Source: Nitrospirota bacterium (GTDB taxonomy: Bacteria; Nitrospirota; Thermodesulfovibrionia; UBA6902). From it: DNA of 39,264 nt. Below are positions 25,675 to 33,398 of the stretch, one piece after another; within the stretch, counting starts at the first letter, position 1; every line of letters starts with the position of its first letter. The stretch is taken from assembly GCA_016213935.1 (NCBI GenBank), contig JACQZG010000025.1, positions 1-39,264 of the forward strand, given 5' to 3'. A model generated the notes under the pieces. It worked only from the letters and a program-made list of their open reading frames with translations, was not told the DNA's origin and ran no database searches. The position numbers and the translations under genes were made by a program.

Positions 25675-25905
25675 CTATTCCAGAATTTCAAGCACGGCTC
25701 TCTTGCCCACTTTTGTCCCGGTAGCGCTAAGTATGGTCCTCATCGCCCTGGCGGTCTTGCCCTGCTTGCCTATGACCTTTCCGAGATCGCTTGTGGCTAC
25801 CCGGAGTTCGAAAACGACTGTCTTTTCACCATCCACCTCAGTAACAGAAACGGCATCCGGGTTGTCAACCAGCGCCTTGGCCATTTTCTCAACCAGTTCT
25901 TTCAT
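25675..25905 (-). CDS. khpA: KH-domain RNA-binding protein KhpA
   Basis: 76 residues from the ATG at 25905. An earlier ATG at 25917 exists, but GGAGG sits five bases before the inner ATG and family members begin MKELVE. A single KH type II domain has the GxxG loop as [15 protein letters not shown]. KhpA binds RNA, usually with KhpB, and the gene almost always follows rpsP, as here. Confidence 0.92.
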   Translation of the reverse strand: MKELVEKMAKALVDNPDAVSVTEVDGEKTVVFELRVATSDLGKVIGKQGKTARAMRTILSATGTKVGKRAVLEILE

Positions 25906-25935
25906 CTCCACCTCCATAAGAATCCGGGTTGTTAT

Positions 25936-26172
25936 TTATATCCCAGTGATTTTCAAAAGCTTCTTTACTGTAGATGATGGCTGTGCCCCGCAACCGAGCC
26001 AGTACTTTGCCCTCTCAGTATCTATCTTTATTTCAGAAGGATCTGTCAATGGGTTATAAGTACCGATATTCTCAAGAAATACACCGTCCCTTCTCTTTCT
26101 TGAATCGATCGCCACAATTCTGTAGAAAGGCTGTTTTTTTGAACCTTTTCTTGTCAGTCTTATTTTTACCAA
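25936..26172 (-). CDS. rpsP: 30S ribosomal protein S16 (TTG start)
   Basis: 78 residues. The frame extends upstream to 26211, but GGAGG lies six bases before a TTG at 26172, giving [10 protein letters not shown], exactly the family N-terminus. Conserved parts: [57 protein letters not shown]. Confidence 0.96.
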   Translation of the reverse strand: MVKIRLTRKGSKKQPFYRIVAIDSRKRRDGVFLENIGTYNPLTDPSEIKIDTERAKYWLGCGAQPSSTVKKLLKITGI

Positions 26173-26297
26173 GTCTAACCTCCGTTTATAACTTAGGCTG
26201 TAATGATACAAAATTTATATTACAAGATTCAAGGTTAACAACCAATTATGAATTAATAATTATTGCTCATCAGGCATTGGCAATTAATCATTAAATT

Positions 26298-27617
26298 TCA
26301 AAACTTAAACTGAGACAGATTAAATCCTCTGCCTCCTTTGAACCTCTTCAGCATCTTCTTCATGCCGAGGTGCTGTTTTATAAGCCTGTTGACCTCAGCT
26401 ATCTGCCTTCCGCTCCCATCGGCTATCCTCTTCTTTCTGCCGGCAGTTATTGCGACGCGGTTTTCTCTCTCGTCTTTTGTCATTGAATTAATAATAGCCT
26501 CTATGCCGACAAATGCGCCGTCGTCTATCGTCACGCCTTTAAGCTGTTTGCCCATCCCCGGTATCATGCTGAGTACATTTTCAAGAGGCCCCATCTTCTT
26601 AATCTGTTTAATCTGCCCTCTGAGATCCTCAAACGTAAACCTGTCCTTTCTAAGCCCCTCTTCAAGCCTTGCCGCCTCTTTGATGTCAACAGCCTCCTGA
26701 GCCTTTTCAACAAGGCTCACAACATCGCCCATACCTAATATTCTTGACGCCATGCCGTCGGGATTAAACGGCTCGAGAAAATCAATTTTTTCGCCGACAC
26801 CTATAAATTTGATAGGCTTGCCCGTTACAAATGCCATCGAAAGAGCGGCGCCGCCGCGAGCGTCGCCGTCCATCTTGGTCAATACAATGCCTGTCAGCCC
26901 CAAACGGTCATTGAATGCCTTTGCGATATTTACGGCATCCTGCCCTGTCATCGCGTCAGCGACAAGGAGTATTTCATGCGGATTCGTCTCCCTCTTGAGA
27001 TGTTCGAGCTGTACCATAAGCTCATCATCCACATGAAGCCTTCCCGCTGTATCAAGAACCAGAATATCCCTGCCTTCAAGGCTGGCCTTTTTGATAACGC
27101 TCGGGAATACGCCTACAGGATTGTCTCCCGGCATAGTTTCATAAACAGGAACTTCTATCTGCGCGCCGAGAGATTTCAACTGCTCTATGGCGGCAGGCCT
27201 CTCGGTATCCAGAGCAACAAGCAAAGGCCTCCTGCCTTCTTTTTTAAACTTTTTTGCTATCTTGGCGGCGGTGGTCGTTTTTCCGGAGCCGTGAAGGCCG
27301 ACCATCATTATTACAGTGGGCGGATTCGGAGCAAGGGATATTCTGCTCTGCCCGCCGCCCATAAGCTCACAAAGCTCGTCATGAACGATCTTTACTACCT
27401 GCTGCCCGGGCTTAATGCTGTCGATAACCTCTTTGCCTACAGCCCTGACTCTGACCTTTTCAACAAACTCCTTAACCACCTTGAAGCTGACATCAGCCTC
27501 GAGCAGCGCTATTCTTATCTCCTTCAGAGCGGCCGCGATATCCTCTTCTCTAAGCAGGCCCCGCCCCTTAAGCTTTTTCAAGATCCCGTCTAATCTTTCG
27601 GATAATGATTCAAACAT
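26298..27617 (-). CDS. ffh: Signal recognition particle protein Ffh
   Basis: 439 residues. N domain (helical, 1-90), then G domain: P-loop GLHGSGKTTTAAKIA, DTERPAAIEQL, DTAGRL, and TKMDGDARGGAALS. The C-terminal M domain (from about 300) has the Met-rich SRP-RNA and signal-peptide region (MGPLENVLSMIPGM, GSGRQIAEVNRLIKQHLGMKKMLKRF). Binds signal peptides of nascent inner-membrane proteins. Heads the ffh-rpsP-khpA-trmD-rplS-rnhB series. Confidence 0.97.
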   Translation of the reverse strand: MFESLSERLDGILKKLKGRGLLREEDIAAALKEIRIALLEADVSFKVVKEFVEKVRVRAVGKEVIDSIKPGQQVVKIVHDELCELMGGGQSRISLAPNPPTVIMMVGLHGSGKTTTAAKIAKKFKKEGRRPLLVALDTERPAAIEQLKSLGAQIEVPVYETMPGDNPVGVFPSVIKKASLEGRDILVLDTAGRLHVDDELMVQLEHLKRETNPHEILLVADAMTGQDAVNIAKAFNDRLGLTGIVLTKMDGDARGGAALSMAFVTGKPIKFIGVGEKIDFLEPFNPDGMASRILGMGDVVSLVEKAQEAVDIKEAARLEEGLRKDRFTFEDLRGQIKQIKKMGPLENVLSMIPGMGKQLKGVTIDDGAFVGIEAIINSMTKDERENRVAITAGRKKRIADGSGRQIAEVNRLIKQHLGMKKMLKRFKGGRGFNLSQFKF

Positions 27618-27691
27618 TATAAGTTCAACCCAGGCGTATTATCATTATTTTGTCAGCAGATATTTTGCTGTTGAGACAGCCTTGAATGCAT

Positions 27692-27719
27692 AAAGCCCTG
27701 CTTATAAAGCAGGGCCTCT
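27692..27719 (-). terminator. Terminator after trxA
   Basis: Stem GCCCTGC (27695-27701) with GCAGGGC (27709-27715), extended by flanking bases, with a 7-base loop; on the minus strand it is followed by TTTAT. It separates trxA from ffh downstream. Confidence 0.7.
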
Positions 27720-27756
27720 GCCGGTAATATAATTCCAAACCTAATTTATTTAATGC

Positions 27757-28080
27757 TTACAGGTGGGAATCTATCCTTGAAACAAGCTGTGACTTCGGGA
27801 CTGCGCCGACAAGCTGATCAACGCTCTTGCCGTTCTTGAAGAACATAAGCGTAGGAATGCCCCTGATATTAAAACGGCTTGCAAGGTCAGGATTCTCATC
27901 AGTATTTATCTTGCCGAAAACAGCCTTCCCCTTGTACTCATTAGCCAGTTCTTCGACAATAGGCCCTATTATCTTGCAAGGACCGCACCATGTCGCCCAG
28001 AAATCAACTACTATGAGGCCCGGGGCCTGGAGCACATCCTTATCGAACGAATCTGTTGTTATTGTTGCAACATCACCCAT
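27757..28080 (-). CDS. trxA: Thioredoxin
   Basis: 107 residues. The redox motif WCGPCK sits in VVDFWATWCGPCKIIGP, the buried Asp-equivalent is retained, and the cis-Pro is in RGIPTLMFFKNG. A general disulfide reductase. Two adjacent ATGs exist; GGAGG is better spaced for the second, at 28080. Its promoter is a perfect consensus, so expression is likely high. Monocistronic with a terminator at 27692-27719. Confidence 0.96.
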   Translation of the reverse strand: MGDVATITTDSFDKDVLQAPGLIVVDFWATWCGPCKIIGPIVEELANEYKGKAVFGKINTDENPDLASRFNIRGIPTLMFFKNGKSVDQLVGAVPKSQLVSRIDSHL

Positions 28081-28134
28081 CATTCCCTCCTGTTAAACGA
28101 TTTATAAAGTAGATTAAAGCGTTACGGTGTATTA

Positions 28135-28163
28135 ATTATATTGCTAAAAAAATTCTTTGTCAA
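28135..28163 (-). promoter_or_regulatory. Consensus sigma70 promoter of trxA
   Basis: Minus strand TTGACA (28158-28163), 17-base spacer, TATAAT (28135-28140): both hexamers match consensus at the optimal spacing. Confidence 0.88.
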
Positions 28164-28252
28164 TTATTTTGCTTTCCTCAAAAATGCATTGAAAAATATA
28201 TGATTTGTATTTAAAATTAAAACGCTTTTCTGCGATACCGGCTAAATTTGAC

Positions 28253-29032
28253 ATGCTCCGGAATAATAAAACCATAGTAATGATCCACGGGATGATGGCA
28301 GGGCCGTGGTGCTGGGAAGATTACAGAAACTTTTTTGAGGCAAAAGGATACCGATGCGTCACCCCGTCGTTAAGGTATCACGATATGGACCCGGTTGATG
28401 CCCCTCATCCTCAATTAGGAATAACAGGTATTCAGGATTACATTGAAGACCTTGAGAAAGAGATACTGAAACTCGATACTCCCCCAATAATCATGGGGCA
28501 TTCAATGGGAGGGCTTCTCGCGCAGATACTTGTAAGCCGCAACCTTGTGGAATCCGCTGTACTGCTTTGCCCTGCCCCGCCTCACGGGGTAATTGCACTA
28601 AAGCCTTCGGCTGTCAGATGCTTCTCAGATGTTCTGATGACATGGGGATTCTGGAGAAAACCGTTTCGCTTCTCATTTAAAAAGACTGTTTACTCATGCC
28701 TGCATCTAATGCCTGAGAAAGATCAGAAGGAAGCTTATGACAAACTCGTGTACGAATCAGGAAGAGCGGCGTTTGAGATAGGGCTGTGGTTCCTCGATAA
28801 TAAGAAGGCGACAAAGGTGCATCCCGAAGATGTAAAATGTCCCCTCCTTGTCATCACAGGCAAAGAAGACCGCATAATCCCTGCATCAGTTGTAAAAAAG
28901 GTGGCGGACAGATATATGGGGGTTTCAACCTATAAAGAGTTTACCAACCACGCTCACTGGGTCATAGGCGAACCCGGCTGGGAGGACATTGCAGATTATA
29001 TTTATGAGTGGCTTGGGGAGAATGTTGATTAA
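28253..29032 (+). CDS. Alpha/beta hydrolase
   Basis: About 259 residues from the ATG at 28253 (a TTG-initiated extension to 28205 has no support). The fold marks are the oxyanion region MIHGMMAGPWCWEDY, nucleophile elbow GHSMGG, acid in VITGKEDRIIP and catalytic His in TNHAHWVIGEPGW, so the Ser-Asp-His triad is complete. A cap region lies between SAVLLCPAPP and the acid. Soluble, no signal peptide. Substrate unknown; relatives include esterases, lipases and haloperoxidase-like enzymes. Confidence 0.88.
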   Translation: MLRNNKTIVMIHGMMAGPWCWEDYRNFFEAKGYRCVTPSLRYHDMDPVDAPHPQLGITGIQDYIEDLEKEILKLDTPPIIMGHSMGGLLAQILVSRNLVESAVLLCPAPPHGVIALKPSAVRCFSDVLMTWGFWRKPFRFSFKKTVYSCLHLMPEKDQKEAYDKLVYESGRAAFEIGLWFLDNKKATKVHPEDVKCPLLVITGKEDRIIPASVVKKVADRYMGVSTYKEFTNHAHWVIGEPGWEDIADYIYEWLGENVD

Positions 29033-29098
29033 GCTCCATGCTTTGTATTTTTTCCGCCAATAATTTATCATTTTTAGTATTTCAAAAGGAGAGATTTC

Positions 29099-29479
29099 AT
29101 GCCAGAGATAAAGAGCAGAGATGAAGCGCCTGTACCTGGAATAGATTATTCAGAGATACATATACCCAATGATAATGACCTCGGGACAGGGACGTTCAAA
29201 ACAGTGCTTAAAGAAGATATAATGGGCAAGATAAACCCGATAATCAGCAGCATCGCCAATGAGCCTGACTTTCTTATGCTCCTAACAATAAACACAGCCA
29301 TTGAGGAGATAAATGTCATGCTCGGAAAGACTGAGAAAGAACCTCCACTCTCGCGGGTTATCTTCAGGATGCCGAAGGCAATTGAGAATAAATCAGCTCA
29401 CACCGTTGACGCGCACTTTAAAGAATGGAAAGTGACAGAAGTTGAACTGAATGGGCAGAAGCTGGAAGCGATTGAATAG
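29099..29479 (+). CDS. Conserved-looking protein of unknown function
   Basis: 126 residues with a good ribosome-binding site (AAAGGAGAG before the ATG), so probably real. Soluble, acidic, no signal peptide or membrane segment. Segments of note are PGIDYSEIHIPNDNDLGTGTF, an alpha-helical middle (LLTINTAIEEINVMLGK), and a C-terminal beta-rich part ending VTEVELNGQKLEAIE. It follows the hydrolase by 66 bases on the same strand. I do not recognise the family. Confidence 0.65.
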   Translation: MPEIKSRDEAPVPGIDYSEIHIPNDNDLGTGTFKTVLKEDIMGKINPIISSIANEPDFLMLLTINTAIEEINVMLGKTEKEPPLSRVIFRMPKAIENKSAHTVDAHFKEWKVTEVELNGQKLEAIE

Positions 29480-29564
29480 CTTGCCTTTAATTTAATTAAT
29501 CCTAAGTTCGTTCACGATTTCTATTCTTGAGATTCCGCCTTATTCGGCAGTGCCTCCTCGCTCT

Positions 29565-30248
29565 CTAAATAAGGCGTGAGCGGTTCGCCACATATCGGGA
29601 ATCGCTGAGCGGATTGAACTTGCGGGGATTCGGCAGGACCGCCGCAAGCCTTGAGGCTTCTTCATGCCCGAGGGCTGATGCCGGTTTATTATAGTAATGC
29701 CTTGCCGCGGCCTCTATGCCGAATATCCCCTTATCTCCCCATTCCGCGACATTCAGATAAAGCTCGAGTATCCTCTTCTTTGAGAGCGTCTTTTCCATGC
29801 GCCATGTGATGATAGCCTCCCTGATCTTTCTAACAGGGCTTTTTGACGGCGAAAGAAATAGGTTCTTCGCAAGCTGCTGGCTGATGGTGCTTGCACCGAG
29901 CTTGAACTTCTTCGCCTTTACATCCTTCTCAACAGCCTTCTGTATAGCCTCGTAATCAAATCCCTCATGGCTCCAGAATTTATCATCCTCTCCTATTAGG
30001 ACAGCTTTGATAAGGTAAGGTGAGATTGAACTGAGAGGAACCCACTTCTGTGTTATCCTGTATTTCTTCCCGTCGCGCGCCCATTCCTCCTCGCGATATT
30101 TCATGAACGCCGTCTTTTTCGGGTTCTCCTTCTTGAGCACGGAGATATTAGGATAGACAAACTGAAACGCGATGATACCGGCAATGATGAGGAATATTAT
30201 TAAGAGCGCCTTTTTATAAAACCGGCTCTTCTTTTTCTTCTTTGCCAT
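29565..30248 (-). CDS. mtgA: Monofunctional peptidoglycan glycosyltransferase (GT51)
   Basis: 227 residues. One N-terminal membrane anchor (about 12-30) precedes a GT51 domain: catalytic Glu in GEDDKFWSHEGFDYEAI, then GASTISQQLAKNLFLSP, the second Glu in KKRILELYLNVAEWGDKGIFGIEAAARHYY, and RLAAVLPNPRKFNP. It polymerises lipid II in the periplasm without a transpeptidase domain. It begins 13 bases after thiC and may be read through from the thiamine operon. Confidence 0.93.
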   Translation of the reverse strand: MAKKKKKSRFYKKALLIIFLIIAGIIAFQFVYPNISVLKKENPKKTAFMKYREEEWARDGKKYRITQKWVPLSSISPYLIKAVLIGEDDKFWSHEGFDYEAIQKAVEKDVKAKKFKLGASTISQQLAKNLFLSPSKSPVRKIREAIITWRMEKTLSKKRILELYLNVAEWGDKGIFGIEAAARHYYNKPASALGHEEASRLAAVLPNPRKFNPLSDSRYVANRSRLI

Positions 30249-30261
30249 TCTCTAAAAGTCC

Positions 30262-31560
30262 CTACTTCTTCTTCAAAGCCGCCTCAACCGTCTTTATCGC
30301 GCAGAACTCTCCGCACATGCTGCAAACCTCTGACTCTGTAGGCGGAACAAGGTCGCGTTTCTTTCTAACCCCTTCAGGGTCAAAGCTCAGGGCTATCTGG
30401 CCATTCCAGTCAAGCGCCTTTCTTCTTCTTGCCATCTCATTGTCCATCTCAATCGCACCTTTGACGCCTTTGGCGATATCAGCAGCGTGCGCTGCAATCT
30501 TTAAAGCGATGACGCCTTCCTTCACATCATTAAGGTCAGGAAGTCGTATATGTTCAGAAGGAGTGACGTAGCAGAGAAAGTCCGCGCCTGCAGCTCCGCC
30601 TACCGCCCCGCCAATCGCGGCAGCGATGTGGTCATAGCCCATGGCGATGTCTGTGACAAGAGGGCCGAGCACATAGAAGGGCGCGCCTTTGCATATCTCC
30701 TTCTGCATTTTGATATTCAGCTCAACCTGATTAATAGGCACATGCCCCGGCCCTTCTATTATTACCTGCACACCTGCGTCAACAGCCCTGTCCCGCAATT
30801 CCCCGAGCGTAAGAAGTTCATCTATCTGCGTCCTGTCTGTCGCGTCTGAGAGGCATCCCGGACGCGCGCTGTCACCGAGGCTCAATGTGAGGTCGTACTT
30901 CCTCGCCATCTCAAGGAGCCTGTCATACTCTTCATAAAGCGGATTTTCCTTGTCGTTATATATCATCCATTCAACAAGGAACGAGCCTCCGCGGCTGACA
31001 ATATCGAGTATCCTGCCCTCGTCACGCAATGTCTGGATCGTCCTTCTCGTGAATCCACAGTGGACAGTGACAAAATCCACACCCTCCTTTGCATGCTCCT
31101 CTATCGTCTGAAAAAGCGTCTCAGCAGACATCTTTGCTATTGAGCCTTCTCTTTCAACCGTCCTGACTATCGCCTCATATATCGGAACCGTCCCGACTGA
31201 AACAGGCGACCTCTTCATAAGCAGGTTCCTGATCTCCTTTATCGGCCCGCCTGTGGAAAGGTCCATGACAGCATCCGCGCCGTACTTCACAAGGACATCG
31301 AGCTTCTGCATCTCGGTCTCAAGGCAAATGCTGTCCTTTGATGTGCCGATATTGGCATTGACCTTTGTGCGGAGCCCCTTTCCTATCCCGAGGGGTTTTA
31401 TATTGTGAAGTATGTTCCTGGAGATAACGGTCAGGCCGTTGGCTATATCCTGCGAGAGCTGTTCAGCGTTCATCTGTTCATCAAGCGCGACCGCCCTCAT
31501 CTCATCGGTGATGATGCCCTTTTTTGCAAGATCTATCCTTGTCTCTTTTATATCAGCCAT
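30262..31560 (-). CDS. thiC: Phosphomethylpyrimidine synthase ThiC
   Basis: 432 residues, the compact form lacking the long N-terminal domain of plant and enterobacterial ThiC. The core has DLSTGG, VTVHCGFT, SLGDSARPGCL, VIEGPGHVP and GPLVTDIAMGYDHI. The C-terminal radical-SAM cluster motif C-x2-C-x4-C is CSMCGEFC. It converts aminoimidazole ribotide to HMP-phosphate. Part of the TPP-controlled operon, 1 base after thiE. Confidence 0.96.
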   Translation of the reverse strand: MADIKETRIDLAKKGIITDEMRAVALDEQMNAEQLSQDIANGLTVISRNILHNIKPLGIGKGLRTKVNANIGTSKDSICLETEMQKLDVLVKYGADAVMDLSTGGPIKEIRNLLMKRSPVSVGTVPIYEAIVRTVEREGSIAKMSAETLFQTIEEHAKEGVDFVTVHCGFTRRTIQTLRDEGRILDIVSRGGSFLVEWMIYNDKENPLYEEYDRLLEMARKYDLTLSLGDSARPGCLSDATDRTQIDELLTLGELRDRAVDAGVQVIIEGPGHVPINQVELNIKMQKEICKGAPFYVLGPLVTDIAMGYDHIAAAIGGAVGGAAGADFLCYVTPSEHIRLPDLNDVKEGVIALKIAAHAADIAKGVKGAIEMDNEMARRRKALDWNGQIALSFDPEGVRKKRDLVPPTESEVCSMCGEFCAIKTVEAALKKK

Positions 31561-31561
31561 T

Positions 31562-32257
31562 TCATTCTCCTAAAATATTTATAATTTCTCTTGTCTTTGC
31601 TTTTATATCATCAGCGCATAATATCTCTGATATCATTGCAACACCATATGCGCCGGACTTCTTTACTGCATCTATATTCTCCGACTTCACGCCGCCAAGC
31701 GCAAAGACCGGTATATTTATTTTTCTGCTGACATCTTTTAATACATCAATGCCGAGTGGTTTGCCATATTTTAATTTTGAAGGCGTTTTGTAGACAGGCC
31801 CGAATGTTATAAGATCAGCGCCTGCCTTTTCAGCCTCTTTAGCCTCTTTTAGAGAATGTGTTGAGACTCCTATCAATAACTTATTCTTTACAGCCTTTCT
31901 CACCGCATCAGCCGTGATACTGTTCTGTGTGAGATGAACACCGTCAGCGCCGACCGCAAGAGCGATATCGAATCTGTCATTGATAAATAACTTCGCATCA
32001 TACTTTACAGTCAGTTCTCTCATCTTGTAAGCCAGCTTTAATAATTCTCTTGTCTCAAGATCCTTCTCTCTAAGCTGCACAGCCTTCACACCGCCGATCA
32101 GAGCCTGCCTGACGGCAGCAGTGAGCAAATAGCGGTCAGCTATCAGCTTTCTGTCAGTTATTAGATAAAGTCTATAGTCTAAAGTCGAGAACCTATGTTT
32201 TGTTTTTTGAATGCTGAATGCTGAATGCTGAATATGCTGAATGCTGTCTTTTTTCAC
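31562..32257 (-). CDS. thiE: Thiamine-phosphate synthase ThiE with repeat-encoded N-terminus
   Basis: 231 residues. The TIM barrel begins at LYLITDRKL (about residue 31) and shows [46 protein letters not shown], and [10 protein letters not shown]. It joins thiazole-phosphate and HMP-PP. The GTG start at 32257 overlaps the thiG stop by 4 bases. The first 30 or so residues come from two period-7 repeats and are not family sequence. No other start codon lies between the GTG and the barrel, so the repeats must be translated unless a rare start is used. Confidence 0.93.
   Translation of the reverse strand: MKKDSIQHIQHSAFSIQKTKHRFSTLDYRLYLITDRKLIADRYLLTAAVRQALIGGVKAVQLREKDLETRELLKLAYKMRELTVKYDAKLFINDRFDIALAVGADGVHLTQNSITADAVRKAVKNKLLIGVSTHSLKEAKEAEKAGADLITFGPVYKTPSKLKYGKPLGIDVLKDVSRKINIPVFALGGVKSENIDAVKKSGAYGVAMISEILCADDIKAKTREIINILGE
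32168..32246. repeat. Two period-7 repeat tracts inside the start of thiE
   Basis: Plus orientation: AAGTCTA, TAGTCTA, AAGTCGA (32168-32188), and TGAATGC repeated five times with one two-base insertion (32208-32246). Both units are seven bases, so a gain or loss of one unit shifts the thiE frame. Confidence 0.7.
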
Positions 32258-33024
32258 AGCATCCCCTGTATCGGACTGCTCGCAGTAGCATAGAGCTTCT
32301 TATCTATCCTTCCTGCTTTATATGAAAGGCGTCCGGCAATCACGCCATACTTCATCGCGGTTGCCATCATTACAGGGTCCTTTGCCCCTGCAATAGCTGT
32401 GTTAAGAAGTACTGCGTCGCTTCCAAGTTCCATGGCGATCGCCACATCTGCCGCGCTGCCGACTCCGGCATCTACAATGATAGGCACCTTTGCCTGCTCA
32501 AGTATTATCTTCAGGTTGTAAGGATTTCTTATCCCAAGCCCTGAGCCTATCGGAGCGGCAAGAGGCATGACAGCAGCAGCGCCCGCATCAACAAGACGAA
32601 GCGCCATGACCGGGTCATCATTTATATATGGAAGGACGATGAAACCCTCTTTAGCCAAAATCTCCGTGGCCTTTAAAGTTGCGCAGGCATCAGGGAAGAG
32701 CGTCTTCTCATCGCCTATGACCTCGATCTTTATAAGGTCAGATACGCCCGTCTCCCTTGCGAGCCTTGCGTACCTGAGCGCATCCTCAAGCGTGAAGCAG
32801 CCTGCGGTGTTCGGAAGTATCTTGTACTTCTTCGGGTCTATGTAATCAAGGAGGTTCTCAGACTTGCAGTCAAAGATATTGGTGCGCCTTACGGCAACGG
32901 TCACAACATCAGCGCCCGATGCCTCGATAGCATCTTTTGTCTGCTGAAAGTCCTTGTACTTGCCTGTGCCTACCCAGAGGCGCGATTTGAATTCGATGCC
33001 TTTGATTATTAATTTATCTTCCAT
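32254..33024 (-). CDS. thiG: Thiazole synthase ThiG
   Basis: 256 residues, TIM barrel. The catalytic Lys that forms the imine with deoxyxylulose phosphate is in [14 protein letters not shown]. Also visible are [34 protein letters not shown] and [18 protein letters not shown]. Start supported by AGGAGA before the ATG. It uses sulfur from ThiS thiocarboxylate and the 2-iminoacetate made by ThiH. Confidence 0.97.
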   Translation of the reverse strand: MEDKLIIKGIEFKSRLWVGTGKYKDFQQTKDAIEASGADVVTVAVRRTNIFDCKSENLLDYIDPKKYKILPNTAGCFTLEDALRYARLARETGVSDLIKIEVIGDEKTLFPDACATLKATEILAKEGFIVLPYINDDPVMALRLVDAGAAAVMPLAAPIGSGLGIRNPYNLKIILEQAKVPIIVDAGVGSAADVAIAMELGSDAVLLNTAIAGAKDPVMMATAMKYGVIAGRLSYKAGRIDKKLYATASSPIQGML

Positions 33025-33060
33025 AATTATCTCCTGTTATTTCAAATATTTGTTCTCTCT

Positions 33061-33102
33061 ATTCCTTAATTCATAACTCCCAACTCTAAACTCTTAACCT
33101 TC
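33061..33102. repeat. Period-7 repeat tract in the thiS-thiG gap
   Basis: Six 7-base units in the plus orientation: ATTCCTT, AATTCAT, AACTCCC, AACTCTA, AACTCTT, AACCTTC. It fills most of the 81-base gap and ends next to the thiS stop. Confidence 0.6.
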
Positions 33103-33105
33103 ATT

Positions 33106-33306
33106 TCATCCTCCTCCGACAAAGTTCACTATCTCTATCACATCGCCCTCTTTCAGCGTATGATCATTGAAGTTGCACCTCTTTATGATCTTCAAATTAA
33201 CCTCAACCGCAACCCTCTCAGGTTCGATATTCAGGCTTTCAAGAAGGCAGAATATCGTGATGCTGTCATTTACTTCTGATTCTATTCCATTTATTTTAAG
33301 TTTCAT
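33106..33306 (-). CDS. thiS: Sulfur carrier protein ThiS
   Basis: 66 residues, ubiquitin-like fold, ending in the diagnostic Gly-Gly (IVNFVGGG). The frame is open to 33396, but the first 30 residues there (VIPAKAGIQ and on) are translated palindromic repeat, so the ATG at 33306 is the true start. It carries the thiocarboxylate for thiazole formation. The activating ThiF is not in the window. Confidence 0.93.
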   Translation of the reverse strand: MKLKINGIESEVNDSITIFCLLESLNIEPERVAVEVNLKIIKRCNFNDHTLKEGDVIEIVNFVGGG

Positions 33307-33324
33307 AATGTTTATTTTTATTTT

Positions 33325-33390
33325 GTCATTCCGCACTTGATGCGGAGTCCAGTTCCTTGTTCTCTGGATTCCCGCTTTCGCGGGAATGAC
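33325..33390. repeat. Palindromic repeat element, thiH-thiS gap
   Basis: A 66-base unit with terminal GTCATTCC and GGAATGAC. Left half palindrome is CCGCACTTGATGCGG, right half CCCGCTTTCGCGGG. It is the same family as the copies at 37498, 38349, 38611 and 38684-38777. Confidence 0.85.
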
Positions 33391-33398
33391 ACCCATGA

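Noticed and set aside
26173..26211. N-terminally extended S16
   Set aside because: GGAGG sits six bases before an internal TTG that gives the exact family start.
29539..29575. CGCCTTATT / AATAAGGCG inverted repeat at the end of mtgA as a terminator
   Set aside because: Arms are nine bases with a long loop and no T run; too weak to call.
33307..33396. Longer ThiS with a 30-residue N-terminal extension
   Set aside because: The extension is a translation of the palindromic repeat (VIPAKAGIQ); ThiS proteins start at the inner ATG.
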